A stretch of 64,000 bases of DNA. It comes from Tetracentron sinense (lineage: Eukaryota > Streptophyta > Magnoliopsida > Trochodendrales > Trochodendraceae). Below, piece by piece: positions 50,301 through 58,898 of the stretch; position 1 is the stretch's first letter, and the number at the start of each line of letters is the position of its first letter. The DNA is taken from NCBI GenBank assembly GCA_015143295.1, contig CM026551.1, forward strand, positions 46,364,034 to 46,428,033, read 5' to 3'. The position numbers and the translations under genes were made by a program. The notes beneath the pieces are model-generated. The model worked only from the letters and a program-made list of their open reading frames with translations. It searched no databases and was not told the DNA's origin.

Positions 50301-53025
50301 GTGGACTTGGTAGTGATGGGTGGTGGTGGGTTTTGGTGGTGGTTGGTGGTGGTGGTTGGTGGTGGTGGTTGATGCTGGTGGGTTGAGGTAGTGGGTGCTG
50401 GTGGTGGGTTGGCAGGTGGCGGGTGGCGGTGGTCCGAAGCACTCCTTGTTTTCTATTTTTAAAAAACAGAGGTAACAAAAAATTTATGTTATATTGATTT
50501 TCAAAAAATTTGTTACCAGTTTTTTAAAATAAAAAAACATGTTCAGATAAAATTTTCAACTTTTTGTTTTTAAAAACAGAAAACGGAAGTGCAACCAAAC
50601 GGGCTGAAGTTAATTACTTTTTGTTATTTGATCCATAACAAAGAAGAACCCATGTTGATAAGGCTCCATCTCATGGAGAAACTTAATATTCCCACATACC
50701 TGCTTCCGTACAATCATAAAAAGCTCGTTCGCAATGGAAGAACCAACAGAATCTGCACTAGATCGTGCCGACAGTGCCAAATGGCTGAAGACCTCATAGA
50801 CCTGCACTTTAGAAATGATGGTGAAACAGAAGGTACAACAACATAAGTTATATTGTCAATAAAGATGAAAAAGAGCAGAAACCTTGTGCAGATTTTCATT
50901 GTTAAATCCCTCCAAATAATCCAAGATGCCTGAACAATAGAAAAGACAAGACGAAGGTGAGCTCAGCATTGAGTTAATTAGTATAAGCACAACAGAATCA
51001 AGTACTGGTTAAAATACCATTTATGTAAGAAGAAAGAGGAATCAGTTCCTCTGAATATTTTGAAGCCAGCAGAACCATCGTTTCGAGAGCAGAATTCACT
51101 TCATAACTAATTCCAGAACCTATATGAGTAACTAAAGCACCTAGAACCTGCATAAAAAACCCATTGAACAGGGTGCCCAGACTGCACTTTTGAGAATAAG
51201 AGATGTTGGCCAGCAAATGAGATAACCAATATAGACTACTTACTTCCTGTCTTGAGTAAGTATCAATGAACTCTTCGAAAAGAGATGTATAAATGTGAAT
51301 GCCAAACTCCCTTGGTTTTTGTTCTTTGCATGCCAACAGGTATTCAGATACTGATATAAAAGAGGGGAGATAATCCTGAATGCACAACAATGGAATGCTT
51401 AGAGTTTCAAAATGAATTTTTAAATGACGATCAAAATTCATGAAAGTAAAATTTCTCCTTAGTTCCACAAGAATGTGATGGACCCCATACCCGTACTAAT
51501 TCCCTGTTCCCATGAATGCACTGATCAAACATAGCTTCCTGGAAACAACCTTCGAGGATTTTCTTTTTGAATATCTTTTCGACATTCTTTTGTAGGGACC
51601 CACCATTTGTGTATATGAGCATGAGCAACCATACATCAATGACCTTGTGATCCCGAGCTTTATCAAGGCATTTCAACTCTTTCAAGATCTCCTGACAGAT
51701 TAACTGTAATAGAAGCAGATACCAAGAGTTAAAAAGAGCAAAAATATTAACCTCGAGACGAAAGCAAACAGGCATAATTACATTCTTAAATCGGAGACTT
51801 GATCTCAAGGCATAAAGTATTGAAGCCTCAGAATTGTCCAAAACTGATTTTCCTTTGAGTTTCTTGTTCCGCACTACACGAGACTCTGTTATGCCAACGA
51901 ATTTTAACTGCTCACGGATTTGTGAGATTATCCGTCTGACATTTACTGGTGTCGCGGAAAGCAATAAAAATCTGAGTAGACATGGCATGTTCTCTGCATC
52001 TACCGTCCGAATGCAAGACAATGCTATGGTGATAACCTTCAAGAACAGAGGGGATCTATAAATATGTGAATTTGATAATTTGTCAACGCATTAGAAAACT
52101 GAAAAAAGTACACACAGAGATCAGTTTCGGATGTTTAAAAAAATCCAAAAGATTTTATCAGGTTTTTCAAATTGAAACATAGAATCTTAAACTACATATG
52201 GATTAGCAGAAAAACCTGCTCCTGCAACTGATCATCCAAATTCAGATTGGAAAACGAGTCAAGCACAGGAACAATGACTGCAGAATCCTCTTGCAGCATC
52301 AGTTCAAGCGAAGCAACAACAGTCTCATTGTTCTGATCACCAATTATCTCCGGCAAAGAGCCAATGATCTCTTTCTTCAATTGAAGAGGACAGATGGAAA
52401 GAACTTCCAGCAACTTATCCGTAAATGCCTTGGAATCAACAAGGAAATCGAGCCACCGGAAGTGGTTAAGAATAAGCCTAGCAACATCCTCCTCAAGCAA
52501 AGACGAAGAACAACCGCCAAGATCCATACTGAAATACTCAGGAATCTTCTCGAGGAGCATGTGCTGGAGCTGTAACTGGACAGGCGCGAGCAGTAAGAGA
52601 ACTCGACCGAGGCTATCGCTTCGATTCGAACCGTCACGAGTTGAAGACATGAGAACCCTAGAAAATTGCATGTTAGTAGGAAAGAAGAGATTGTTGATAG
52701 AGTGAATTTGGAGAACAACTGACCTCTGGAGATTTTGAGGGTTTCGAGTGTAGGAATGGAAGCCGGAGAGGAAGTCGGAGAGGAGAGAAGGATCGGAGGA
52801 GAAGCGGAGATCGAGAAGGCGACGGAGTTTGTGAGGATCCGGTGGGAGGCAAGGAGGACCATTAGGGTTGTTGAGAGTACATCCGGCGTCTGCGAGCAGC
52901 GACATCATCTTCTCTATGGCGATTTGCTCATCATTTCCTCTGGCTTTGGAGTTTTTCTGCGGCGGTTCGGCGCCTGTAGCAGCGGCGGGTCTCTTCCGGG
53001 AAGATATTTGGTGGAGGAAAACCAT
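27767..53025 (-). CDS. FANCD2: FANCD2, Fanconi anaemia group D2 protein (complete, 31 coding exons)
   Basis: Large alpha-solenoid protein that with FANCI clamps DNA during repair of interstrand crosslinks, and in plants also affects meiotic crossovers. The 31 exons listed in the three block entries join with consistent phases into 4482 nt (1493 residues), near the usual 1450-1490. Family matches include LLEKIPEYF, LNHFRWLDFLVDSKAFTDKL, EIIGSLPEIIGDQN, HKVIDVWLLMLIYTN, RQEVLGALVTHIGSG, GILDYLEGF, MHNWDDENFENGW and FWIGNLKHKDL. The start ATG at 53025 gives MVFLHQISSRKRP; an upstream in-frame ATG at 53082 would add 19 residues. A basic patch KNKKKRKN and SQ sites lie in exon 17, and the acidic tail holds three SQ sites. 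Introns 14, 16 and 17 (7.7, 4.5 and 3.5 kb) hold transposon and organelle-like DNA. It appears intact. Confidence 0.93.
31745..32990 (+). pseudogene. LINE ORF2 fragment inside FANCD2 intron 17
   Basis: Plus-strand broken frames read SETKLEVMHDLAV and WVTLPSIGASGSILIVW, the endonuclease start of a plant L1 ORF2. Further on come FGDFVDCFSLINSPLNDVNF TW-type sequence (with N.NFTWSN), then AKFKFRKLIRRLRV-like linker text ending near DCIS..LERP. It stops before the reverse transcriptase. It is opposite to FANCD2 and truncated at both ends, with many stops. Confidence 0.7.
35804..36139. mobile_element. hAT-like MITE, copy 1 (FANCD2 intron 16)
   Basis: Starts CATAGTAACAAAG and ends with the inverted form GATTATG. 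Flanks are TTAATAAA (35796-35803) and GTAATAAA (36140-36147), a 7-of-8 match to an 8-bp target duplication. The interior (TTTTTGAGAAAGTCACGAATTT, CTCTGAATTGGTGATTATGG) resembles the copies at 43243 and 59608. Non-coding. Confidence 0.6.
36250..36285. repeat. (TA)n microsatellite
   Basis: About 14 TA units in FANCD2 intron 16. Similar runs lie at about 48560-48590 (intron 10) and 53224-53245 (upstream of the gene). Confidence 0.9.
37628..37639 (+). other. Retrotransposon primer-binding-site-like sequence
   Basis: TGGTATCAGAGC is complementary to the 3' end of plant initiator tRNA-Met, the usual primer site just downstream of a copia 5' LTR. The sequence after it contains GAACAGTGCCCATGAG, also common in copia leaders. 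The LTR to its left (somewhere in 36600-37627) is not clearly bounded. No gag or pol follows, so this is a fragment. Confidence 0.45.
37790..38060 (+). mobile_element. LTR 3'-end fragment related to the solo LTR at 9016-11925
   Basis: Contains GGGGTGCCTAACACCTTCCC, ATAGGTGGCGACTC and GTTTAGCGTCATTC, and ends GATAAATTTCCTCACTCACA. Each block has a counterpart in the same order in 11650-11925. Only the last ~270 bp of the LTR are present. It lies in FANCD2 intron 16. Confidence 0.65.
38100..39240 (-). pseudogene. LINE ORF1/ORF2 junction fragment inside FANCD2 intron 16
   Basis: On the minus strand 39232-39002 is a hydrophilic ORF1-type tail. Then, in broken frames, come text like NVRGLGSLKQRRGIK and HPCIVMLQETEL (endonuclease start), NRSWGSTPSEGSAGGCVIVW (38799-38560) and NNCNLRDLSLLNVKFTWSN (38456-38271). 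This is another plant L1 copy than the one at 16558, in the same orientation as FANCD2, and is truncated at both ends. Confidence 0.7.
39856..48764 (-). CDS. FANCD2: FANCD2 exons 10-16
   Basis: Exons: 10 48764-48622; 11 48472-48378; 12 48257-48179; 13 48077-48026; 14 47940-47860; 15 40170-40075; 16 39957-39856. Encoded landmarks are LLFYDELVAMLERTTLQPAI, LPVKDLYCGLEG, LNILPLVSSSLE, VERLTNQGSLGGIDALLGCP, QKQAVCLSLYYATNWIREL and LNAFCTQVAGRFDCI, matching the central FANCD2 region. Split codons across 10/11, 11/12 and 12/13 all resolve. Exon 13 (52 bp) is assigned mainly because it restores phase and encodes hydrophobic LPASFLLLSV; it is the least secure. Intron 14 (47859-40171) is the longest and carries the organelle-like insert and a hAT-like MITE. 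Confidence 0.8.
43243..43829. mobile_element. hAT-like MITE, copy 2 with perfect 8-bp target duplication
   Basis: Begins CATAGTCACAAA and ends TTTGTGACTATG, exact 12-bp inverted ends. Both flanks read GTTATGAT (43235-43242 and 43830-43837). An 8-bp duplication is the hAT signature. The interior is AT-rich, with a T-rich 3' part (TTTTTCCGATTTTTTCG) shared with the copy at 59608. It lies in FANCD2 intron 14. Non-coding. Confidence 0.85.
44349..46449. other. Mitochondrial-DNA-like insertion (possible NUMT) in FANCD2 intron 14
   Basis: Clearly GC-richer than its surroundings and lacking their AT-rich texture. It contains five short palindromic units of the type ACTCCATTCCTTGCAGGAAT followed by GGCGGCC (about 44349, 44429, 46033, 46096 and, inverted, 46421), and two copies of GGAGGACCCCCCGAAACCCC next to GCTTAGCTCNCNAAGCCAGAGC (44530-44575 and 46270-46317). 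Such repeats and style are what I know from plant mitochondrial intergenic DNA. The first and last palindromic units are inverted relative to each other and frame the insert. No mitochondrial gene was recognised, so the origin is inferred. Confidence 0.5.
49671..53025 (-). CDS. FANCD2: FANCD2 exons 1-9
   Basis: Exons (minus strand, high to low): 1 53025-52724; 2 52657-52216; 3 52036-51782; 4 51703-51491; 5 51375-51244; 6 51147-51018; 7 50929-50883; 8 50801-50700; 9 49778-49671. All introns start GT and end AG. Introns 1 (66 bp), 3 (78 bp) and 5 (96 bp) are multiples of three without an in-frame stop, so retention would keep the frame; they are called introns because the family alignment skips them and splice signals are good (for example GTAAGT after exon 5, CTAAC before the exon 2 acceptor). 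Intron 8 contains the GGT repeat. The exon 6/7 junction encodes SYINGILDYLEG, the region that carries the ubiquitinated lysine in animals. Confidence 0.85.
50137..50440 (+). repeat. GGT/GTGGT-rich simple repeat in FANCD2 intron 8
   Basis: About 300 bp of impure (GGT)n and GTGGTGGGT units, with the purest part at about 50270-50300. On the gene's strand it reads ACC repeats. The open His/Pro/Thr-rich frame on the minus strand is a by-product of the repeat. Confidence 0.9.
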
Positions 53026-53138
53026 ATTGAATCCAATGGATACGGAACTTGGAGAGGAAATTGTCTCGCGAATCACATTCACATTATTTTGAGACTTCTT
53101 CTGGTTTCAGATTCGTAGATGAAGAGGAAAACCAAGCC

Positions 53139-53146
53139 GCGCCAAA
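53139..53146 (-). promoter_or_regulatory. E2F-type site upstream of FANCD2
   Basis: Minus strand TTTGGCGC, within AATTTGGCGCGGCTTGG, fits the E2F consensus TTTSGCGC exactly. It lies about 115 bp upstream of the FANCD2 ATG. E2F sites are usual in S-phase and DNA-repair genes of plants, so cell-cycle control is plausible; binding is inferred. Confidence 0.55.
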
Positions 53147-56100
53147 TTCAAATGTTAAGGAAAAAAGATAAATATTGCCTGGTGCCCATCGAGATGCTGA
53201 CACGTCACAGAAATGCCCATAAATATATATATATATATATATATTAATAAAAACCCCGTGCAATTATTTACACAAACTAAGGTAATGATAAAGAATAATA
53301 ATTAGTTTTTCAATATAATGTGATATTATAAGAAATTAATTACAAATTTGTGTAACATTTGATGAAATTTTATATGTACACAAACAGCTTTTGTAATAAC
53401 TACTACAATATTTAAATTGGTATGATTTATGATAAGATTAATCAGCCCAAAAAATGAATGATAAACACAATAATGATATATGACGAAAAAGAATCAAATA
53501 GGTGCATGAAGAGAGAAAACCAGTGTGAGCACATCCCAACTTCCAACTAATTAAAAATCAATTCAAGTTTGGGTATTCAATCATAAGAATTTTAATTTTG
53601 CTAACACACCCAATAAATTGGGGCTCAACTTCATTTGCAAGTATTGAGGTTTCTTTTCTAAGACCCGAAACTAACAGATAATCGTCCATAAGAACAGCTG
53701 AACAGGCAAACTCAAATTTTCAATTTCAATTAATACAAAAAATGTAATCTAATTCAAGGGAAATAACAGACAAAACATTGAGAATTCACTCACGTTTGTC
53801 ATTATTGATCCAAATGGGGAAAGTGCATTGAGGGTGAGTGGGGCTAGCACTCCCCTCCAGCCGGATTCATTACAAACAGTTTGGATAGGGCCAACCCAAC
53901 CGGATAACATTTGGAAAGGCTAACCCAACCCGATGACAACCGTACTGTAAGATTAAATTATTCATTTTCGAGATAGAACCATAGGTCAACACGCTTAAGT
54001 TCAATCGCTCAATACTAACACTATATGCCGGTTGGTTCAACGTGGCATATCACATTCTTATTCTTTAATTGCAATTTATTAAATTGTAACATCTACCACC
54101 CTCAAATTTTCTATCTCTTGGTCTACCTTCTCCCTAATCCCTTATAAATAGTAGACAAATCCATAAGATACTTTTCATTCTCAATCACAAATCAACACGC
54201 CTAAGTTCAATCGCACCATCATGCCAACACGTGTCCCTTTAATCCCTAATAACCGTGGTTAAGATTAGGATTCCAACAATATAACCTTAGTTTTAAAAAG
54301 TTAACCCTAGGATTAACAAAACCCTAGACCTAATTTTTTTAAAATAAATAAAAACAATGTTATATTATTGGACCTAAGGGTTAATGAATGGGATTAACTG
54401 TGATTATCGTCCATAAGAACAACTCTCGTAGCAATGGTTCAATAGAGTTCTGAACACATGCCCATTGCTACCAGAGTTGGTGTGCATTTGAAAATCTCCC
54501 TGTTTAACTTCTAACTACTGACCGTATTTCCAATTTTAAAAAATCCAACCCAATCCATGAGTCCAAAATAACGCAAACCCATTGAAAACCGTAGGTAATT
54601 GTCTCACTACACAAGCAACAATATACTTATACAGAGAAAAGAACAATACAACCACCTTTCCAAAGAGGGCTGTGAGACAATATTTAGAGCTATGGCATTG
54701 ACCTCTTGAGTTCGTGGAGATCACGACCATCCATTCTATTAAATTATTGTAGAAGCTTTTTCATCTCAATCGGCTTCGAAGCAGAGTTCGAGCAGTACTC
54801 CGTGAGTGGGCGACGGGAAGGGAAAGATCAAGGCCAAGCCTACAGGTAGAAGGCACTTTGATTTCTAACTGATGAATAAATGCGGAATCCCAAATTCTTT
54901 AATCGCTCTCCTTATTGCTCCTCTTTCTTTTTTGTTTTTCTTTCTTCCTCTTGAAAGACATGATGTGCAAGTTTCACCTCAACTCTATTGAAAAACTGAA
55001 AGACGGAGTGGAGAGCAACGTGAACTGAGAAGAGAAAGAAGCAAGCGAAGAAGGGATAAATAAGGGGGTTTGTATGGGAGAAGCGTTTGAAAGATGAAGG
55101 CCGAGGATAGGTGAAGTCGTGAGGAAGGGAGAGATAAGGGAGTTTATGTAGGGAAGCATGAATGGGAGAAGTTGAGAAGATGGTCATTGGAAATAGGAAC
55201 ATTGGTGAAATGAAGATGCGTGAAAAATTAAGTGAATAGTCTGGTAGATGAAGAGTGAAGAAGGGTTGGCTAGTAAATACTAAATAGTGGGCTGCGTAGG
55301 GAGAGGAAGAGGAGAGGAAGAGTTAGCTTAGGAACCTTAATTAATAATTATTTTAATAAGTGGGTTCATAGGTAAAAATTTAATAACATCTAATGAGAGA
55401 GAATTCTGACACATGGATTGAAACTATCGGTTGAAGGATGTGCCATGTGGCATCAATTTGAAGAAAATAGAGAACAATGAAGTGTGCCATGTGGATACCA
55501 ATTAGTATATAGGAGTAGTATAGATATGAATTTTGCTAGCCTGCAAATCTTCCAAAGACACAATTGGGGCAAACAAATGTCAAACATTGTCAGAAATTGT
55601 TTTATTTTAATTGTTACCAGCGGGCCACGTGCGATGCAAGTGAAAGAGAGGGGAAGGGGAGAGGGATTTTAGTGAGGGAATTTTAAAAAATTTTATTTTA
55701 AAATTTTAACTTACAAAGATGGAATAGTACTCAACTGCTCATAACACATCCATATATTTTTTATTGAAAAGTAGTTACAACGTAGAGAGGGTGTGCCTCG
55801 TCGTTGAGAGACCAAGGAGGGAGCAAGAAAATATAAGGATAAGGATTTGAGGGAATCGTGGAGATATTGAGAGATTATTGTTAGTTATAGTTGATATTAC
55901 TTTAATACCCTACTAATATCTTAATTTTTTTATATTGAGTTATGGACAAAATAGGACAAATATAAAAAAAATTCATCTTTATACCATAAAATTGGGATTC
56001 ATTAAGAATATTAAAAAAAAAATCAACCAACTTTTTAACCCACTTCTCTCATTATAATAGTAGAGAAAATATGAAACTTATCCACATGCTAGCCCCAACT

Positions 56101-57540
56101 TGCATCTGTGGAAAAATATGGAGTAAATGCGATTGGGGCTAGCACTCCTCTACATATATAGGGCAACAAATTACCTCCAGCAGATGCCCAAGATTCACAC
56201 TAGGGCACCACTCTTCTGCCGACGGGTGGAATGGTATTCCAATAAGGAGATGATAGCATGCATCTCGCATGTTTCATTGGACAGTAGTCAGTATGTGCAT
56301 ACCTTCCCATCTTGTCACGTGTGGTCTTTAACACATATTGATTGTGGTTAAAATTCACTCACCGTTAGAGTTAAATAATCTAACCTTAGTTTTTAGAATT
56401 TAAAAAAAAATAAAAAAATTAACCACATGAATGAGTGAATTCATAACCAAGATTAATTTTTTAAAAATATTTTTTTCCAAAAACTAAGGTTAAATTATTT
56501 AACCTTAAGCATGAATGAATCTTAACCACGTTTAAAGAACGTCAAAGAGGACAAGTGATGAGCTTGGGAGGTGTGTGTACCACTCAACGGAATGTGCAAT
56601 GCATATTATCACTACCTTAGTTAAATGTCTTCCACGCGATCAGATGAAGAGTGGTGTCCAACTGTGAATCTCGGGCTTCTATCAGAGGTAATTAGTTGCC
56701 TGTTGCAAGCAACCTATTAAAGCAAAGACAAGTGTTAGTTTTTACTTAAGGACATGTTTTTTTTAGAGAGTAGGGCTAGCAAGGCTTATTGGCGGGTTAC
56801 TGGACTTCTCCTTCGAAGAAAGAAAAGAAAAAATAGTTCGTACGGAGTGGGACCGATAAAGCAGACAACTTGGTCTATAGCTGGTGCTTCTACCTAGGTC
56901 TCATTCACCATGTTACACTCTCAATTTATGGTTTGAGATATTTTAAATCCGATTTGAATTACCTTTTAAAGGGTACACATTGATCCTTTGTTTACAAAGG
57001 TCATTGTGCCTATACTTTCTAATAATAAAAAAAATACTATTTTTTCCTCGAAATAGTACTAGGGAGTCTAGGACTATGTTAACGTGTCAAACTTAGGTTT
57101 ATCTGCTCTCACTACTTGAAAGAGTGAGGTTCTAACCCAGCTCAAGCCCAAACCTCTAAGGGCTAGCTAGGATCGGACAAGGCCTAAAAGAAGATCAAAA
57201 ATTGTAATAATTATTAATTTAAATTTGGAAAATTAAGGTAGGGAGTCTTTTTCCATGAATTTTCTACTTCCATCATTTTTGTTGGCAATTTACATGATGT
57301 CAGCACCCATCTACGTAGATGCAATTTTTTCCCAAAGACGAAGAGTGAGTGGTGTTGCTATCTTATAGCAGGGAGATGGTTTGACACTTGTTATGACCAC
57401 CTTCATCTTTAGAAGACTGCATTAGGGCTAGCATTTATGTAGAATATGCATACATGAGCATAAAAAAAATTAAATTTAAAAAAAAAAAAAAAAGATATGG
57501 GTATAGAGCTCATATACAGCACAAGACTTAAGTTAACCCT

Positions 57541-57632
57541 TGCATGATGGACAAAATTTTGGCTACTACGTCACCTTAAGTGTTTCTGCATGATGGACAA
57601 AATTTTGGCTATTACGTCACCTTAAGTGTTTC
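57541..57632. repeat. 46-bp tandem duplication
   Basis: TGCATGATGGACAAAATTTT at 57541 and 57587 starts two adjacent units that differ at one base. A second duplication follows: GAATTCAGATAATGTCTAAA at about 57676 and 57749. Confidence 0.8.
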
Positions 57633-58002
57633 TAGAGCAGTATCAGATTTTAGAACTTGAGCTGTCAAAATAGCGAATTCAGATAATGTCTAAATTATCT
57701 TATTAGTTTTTAGAACTTGACATCTTTAGAAGACTCCGATTGAAATATTTGAATTCAGATAATGTCTAAATTATCTTATTAGTTTTTCAAATTTAAAAGA
57801 ACGCAAAAAAAATGATTAAAAATATATAATTTTATATAAGAAATAGCAAATTAATATTACATCTTTATTTTTATATTAAAAATAACAATTGATGTAAAAC
57901 TCTTATACGTTAAACCCAGCCATGGTTCCGAGCCTAGTTGGGGATAGTAGTGTAGGGTTTATGTTTAATCATACGCAGCACAAGTGTACTGGAGAAAGCA
58001 CC

Positions 58003-58100
58003 CGTGGTGGTGGTGGCCAGTAACGGTGAAGATAGGGTGGTGGTGGTGGTGGCCCATAACAGTGAAGATAAAGTGGTGGTGGCCAATGCAATGGTGGAGA
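58003..58100 (+). repeat. GTGGTGGTGGCC minisatellite
   Basis: About three units of GTGGTGGTGGCC + CATAACAGTGAAGATA, roughly 35-45 bp each, varying in the number of GGT triplets. Confidence 0.7.
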
Positions 58101-58898
58101 CGCGAAAGTCCTTAATTGCATATTTTAAAATGACATTTTTACCCTCGCAATAAGCTCTAAAAATTTGGCAATAAAAAGTTCAACCAACATATGGAGGAAG
58201 ATTTTAGGAGAAAGTTTGTCATTATTGAGAAAGTGCAAGAAAATAAAGATGTGTTTATTGCACACCAAACGCAAGAAAGGTGCAAGATACCTCACTTTTT
58301 TTCTTTTTCCCTCACTTTCTCACCAAATGAACACACCCTTAGAGCTTATTTTTCACAATATTTCCACCACCTTGTCATGTCGTGATAGGGTGGAGAGCAT
58401 GCATTTAAAACAAGCAGTCAGTGTTTGTATTAGATGGCACTTTAACGTACAAAAGATCACTCGCTACACAGCTTAACATTCATGTACAAATGCTGGGGTA
58501 TTTTTTAACAAGTGATACCCAAGTTGGCCCTAATTTGGTTTAACAAATAAAAATTGAATCGGAAGGAAATATGTCAAGTTCTTGTAAAGAAATTGCTACC
58601 TAATTGTATTCTGTTCGAGTCCCAACTGCTCCAACTGCCACCTCCCTTCCCCGCAGAATGACCAGTGACGAAGAGGATTTTATCCTTCTGCATTTTCCGA
58701 CAGTGAAGTCCATAACAAGAAGAGAAGACATATGGGAACAGAACAGCACAATATAATTTACAGTCAACAGTGTTGATAGCAACAAAACTAAAATCTATGA
58801 GTACTGTACACTGATCTGGTGAGGGATTGATGGATATCTTGCATCCTAGAGCGGACGGTCATTCCCTGTGAATCATTTACAAGAGGAAACAAGATGGA

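Larger units (their letters stand above)
53147..58898. other. Intergenic repeats between FANCD2 and CUL4
   Basis: No gene was recognised. It holds a (TA)n run (53224-53245), dispersed-repeat words shared with 25-26.5 kb (53840, 54240-54400, 56110-56150, 56335-56550), short direct duplications at 57541-57632 and 57676-57785, and a minisatellite at 58003-58100. Small ORFs here are chance. Confidence 0.5.

Noticed and set aside
50068..50478. 136-codon His/Pro/Thr-rich minus-strand ORF
   Set aside because: It is only the translation of the GGT/GTGGT simple repeat inside FANCD2 intron 8.
27767..53025. FANCI instead of FANCD2
   Set aside because: The N-terminal solenoid text is paralogous, but RQEVLGALVTHIGSG, GILDYLEGF, the NWDDENFENGW region and the FWIGNLK ending belong to FANCD2.
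52291..53118. Several ORFs antisense to FANCD2 exons 1-2
   Set aside because: They have no family resemblance and are explained by the GC-richer coding exons on the other strand.
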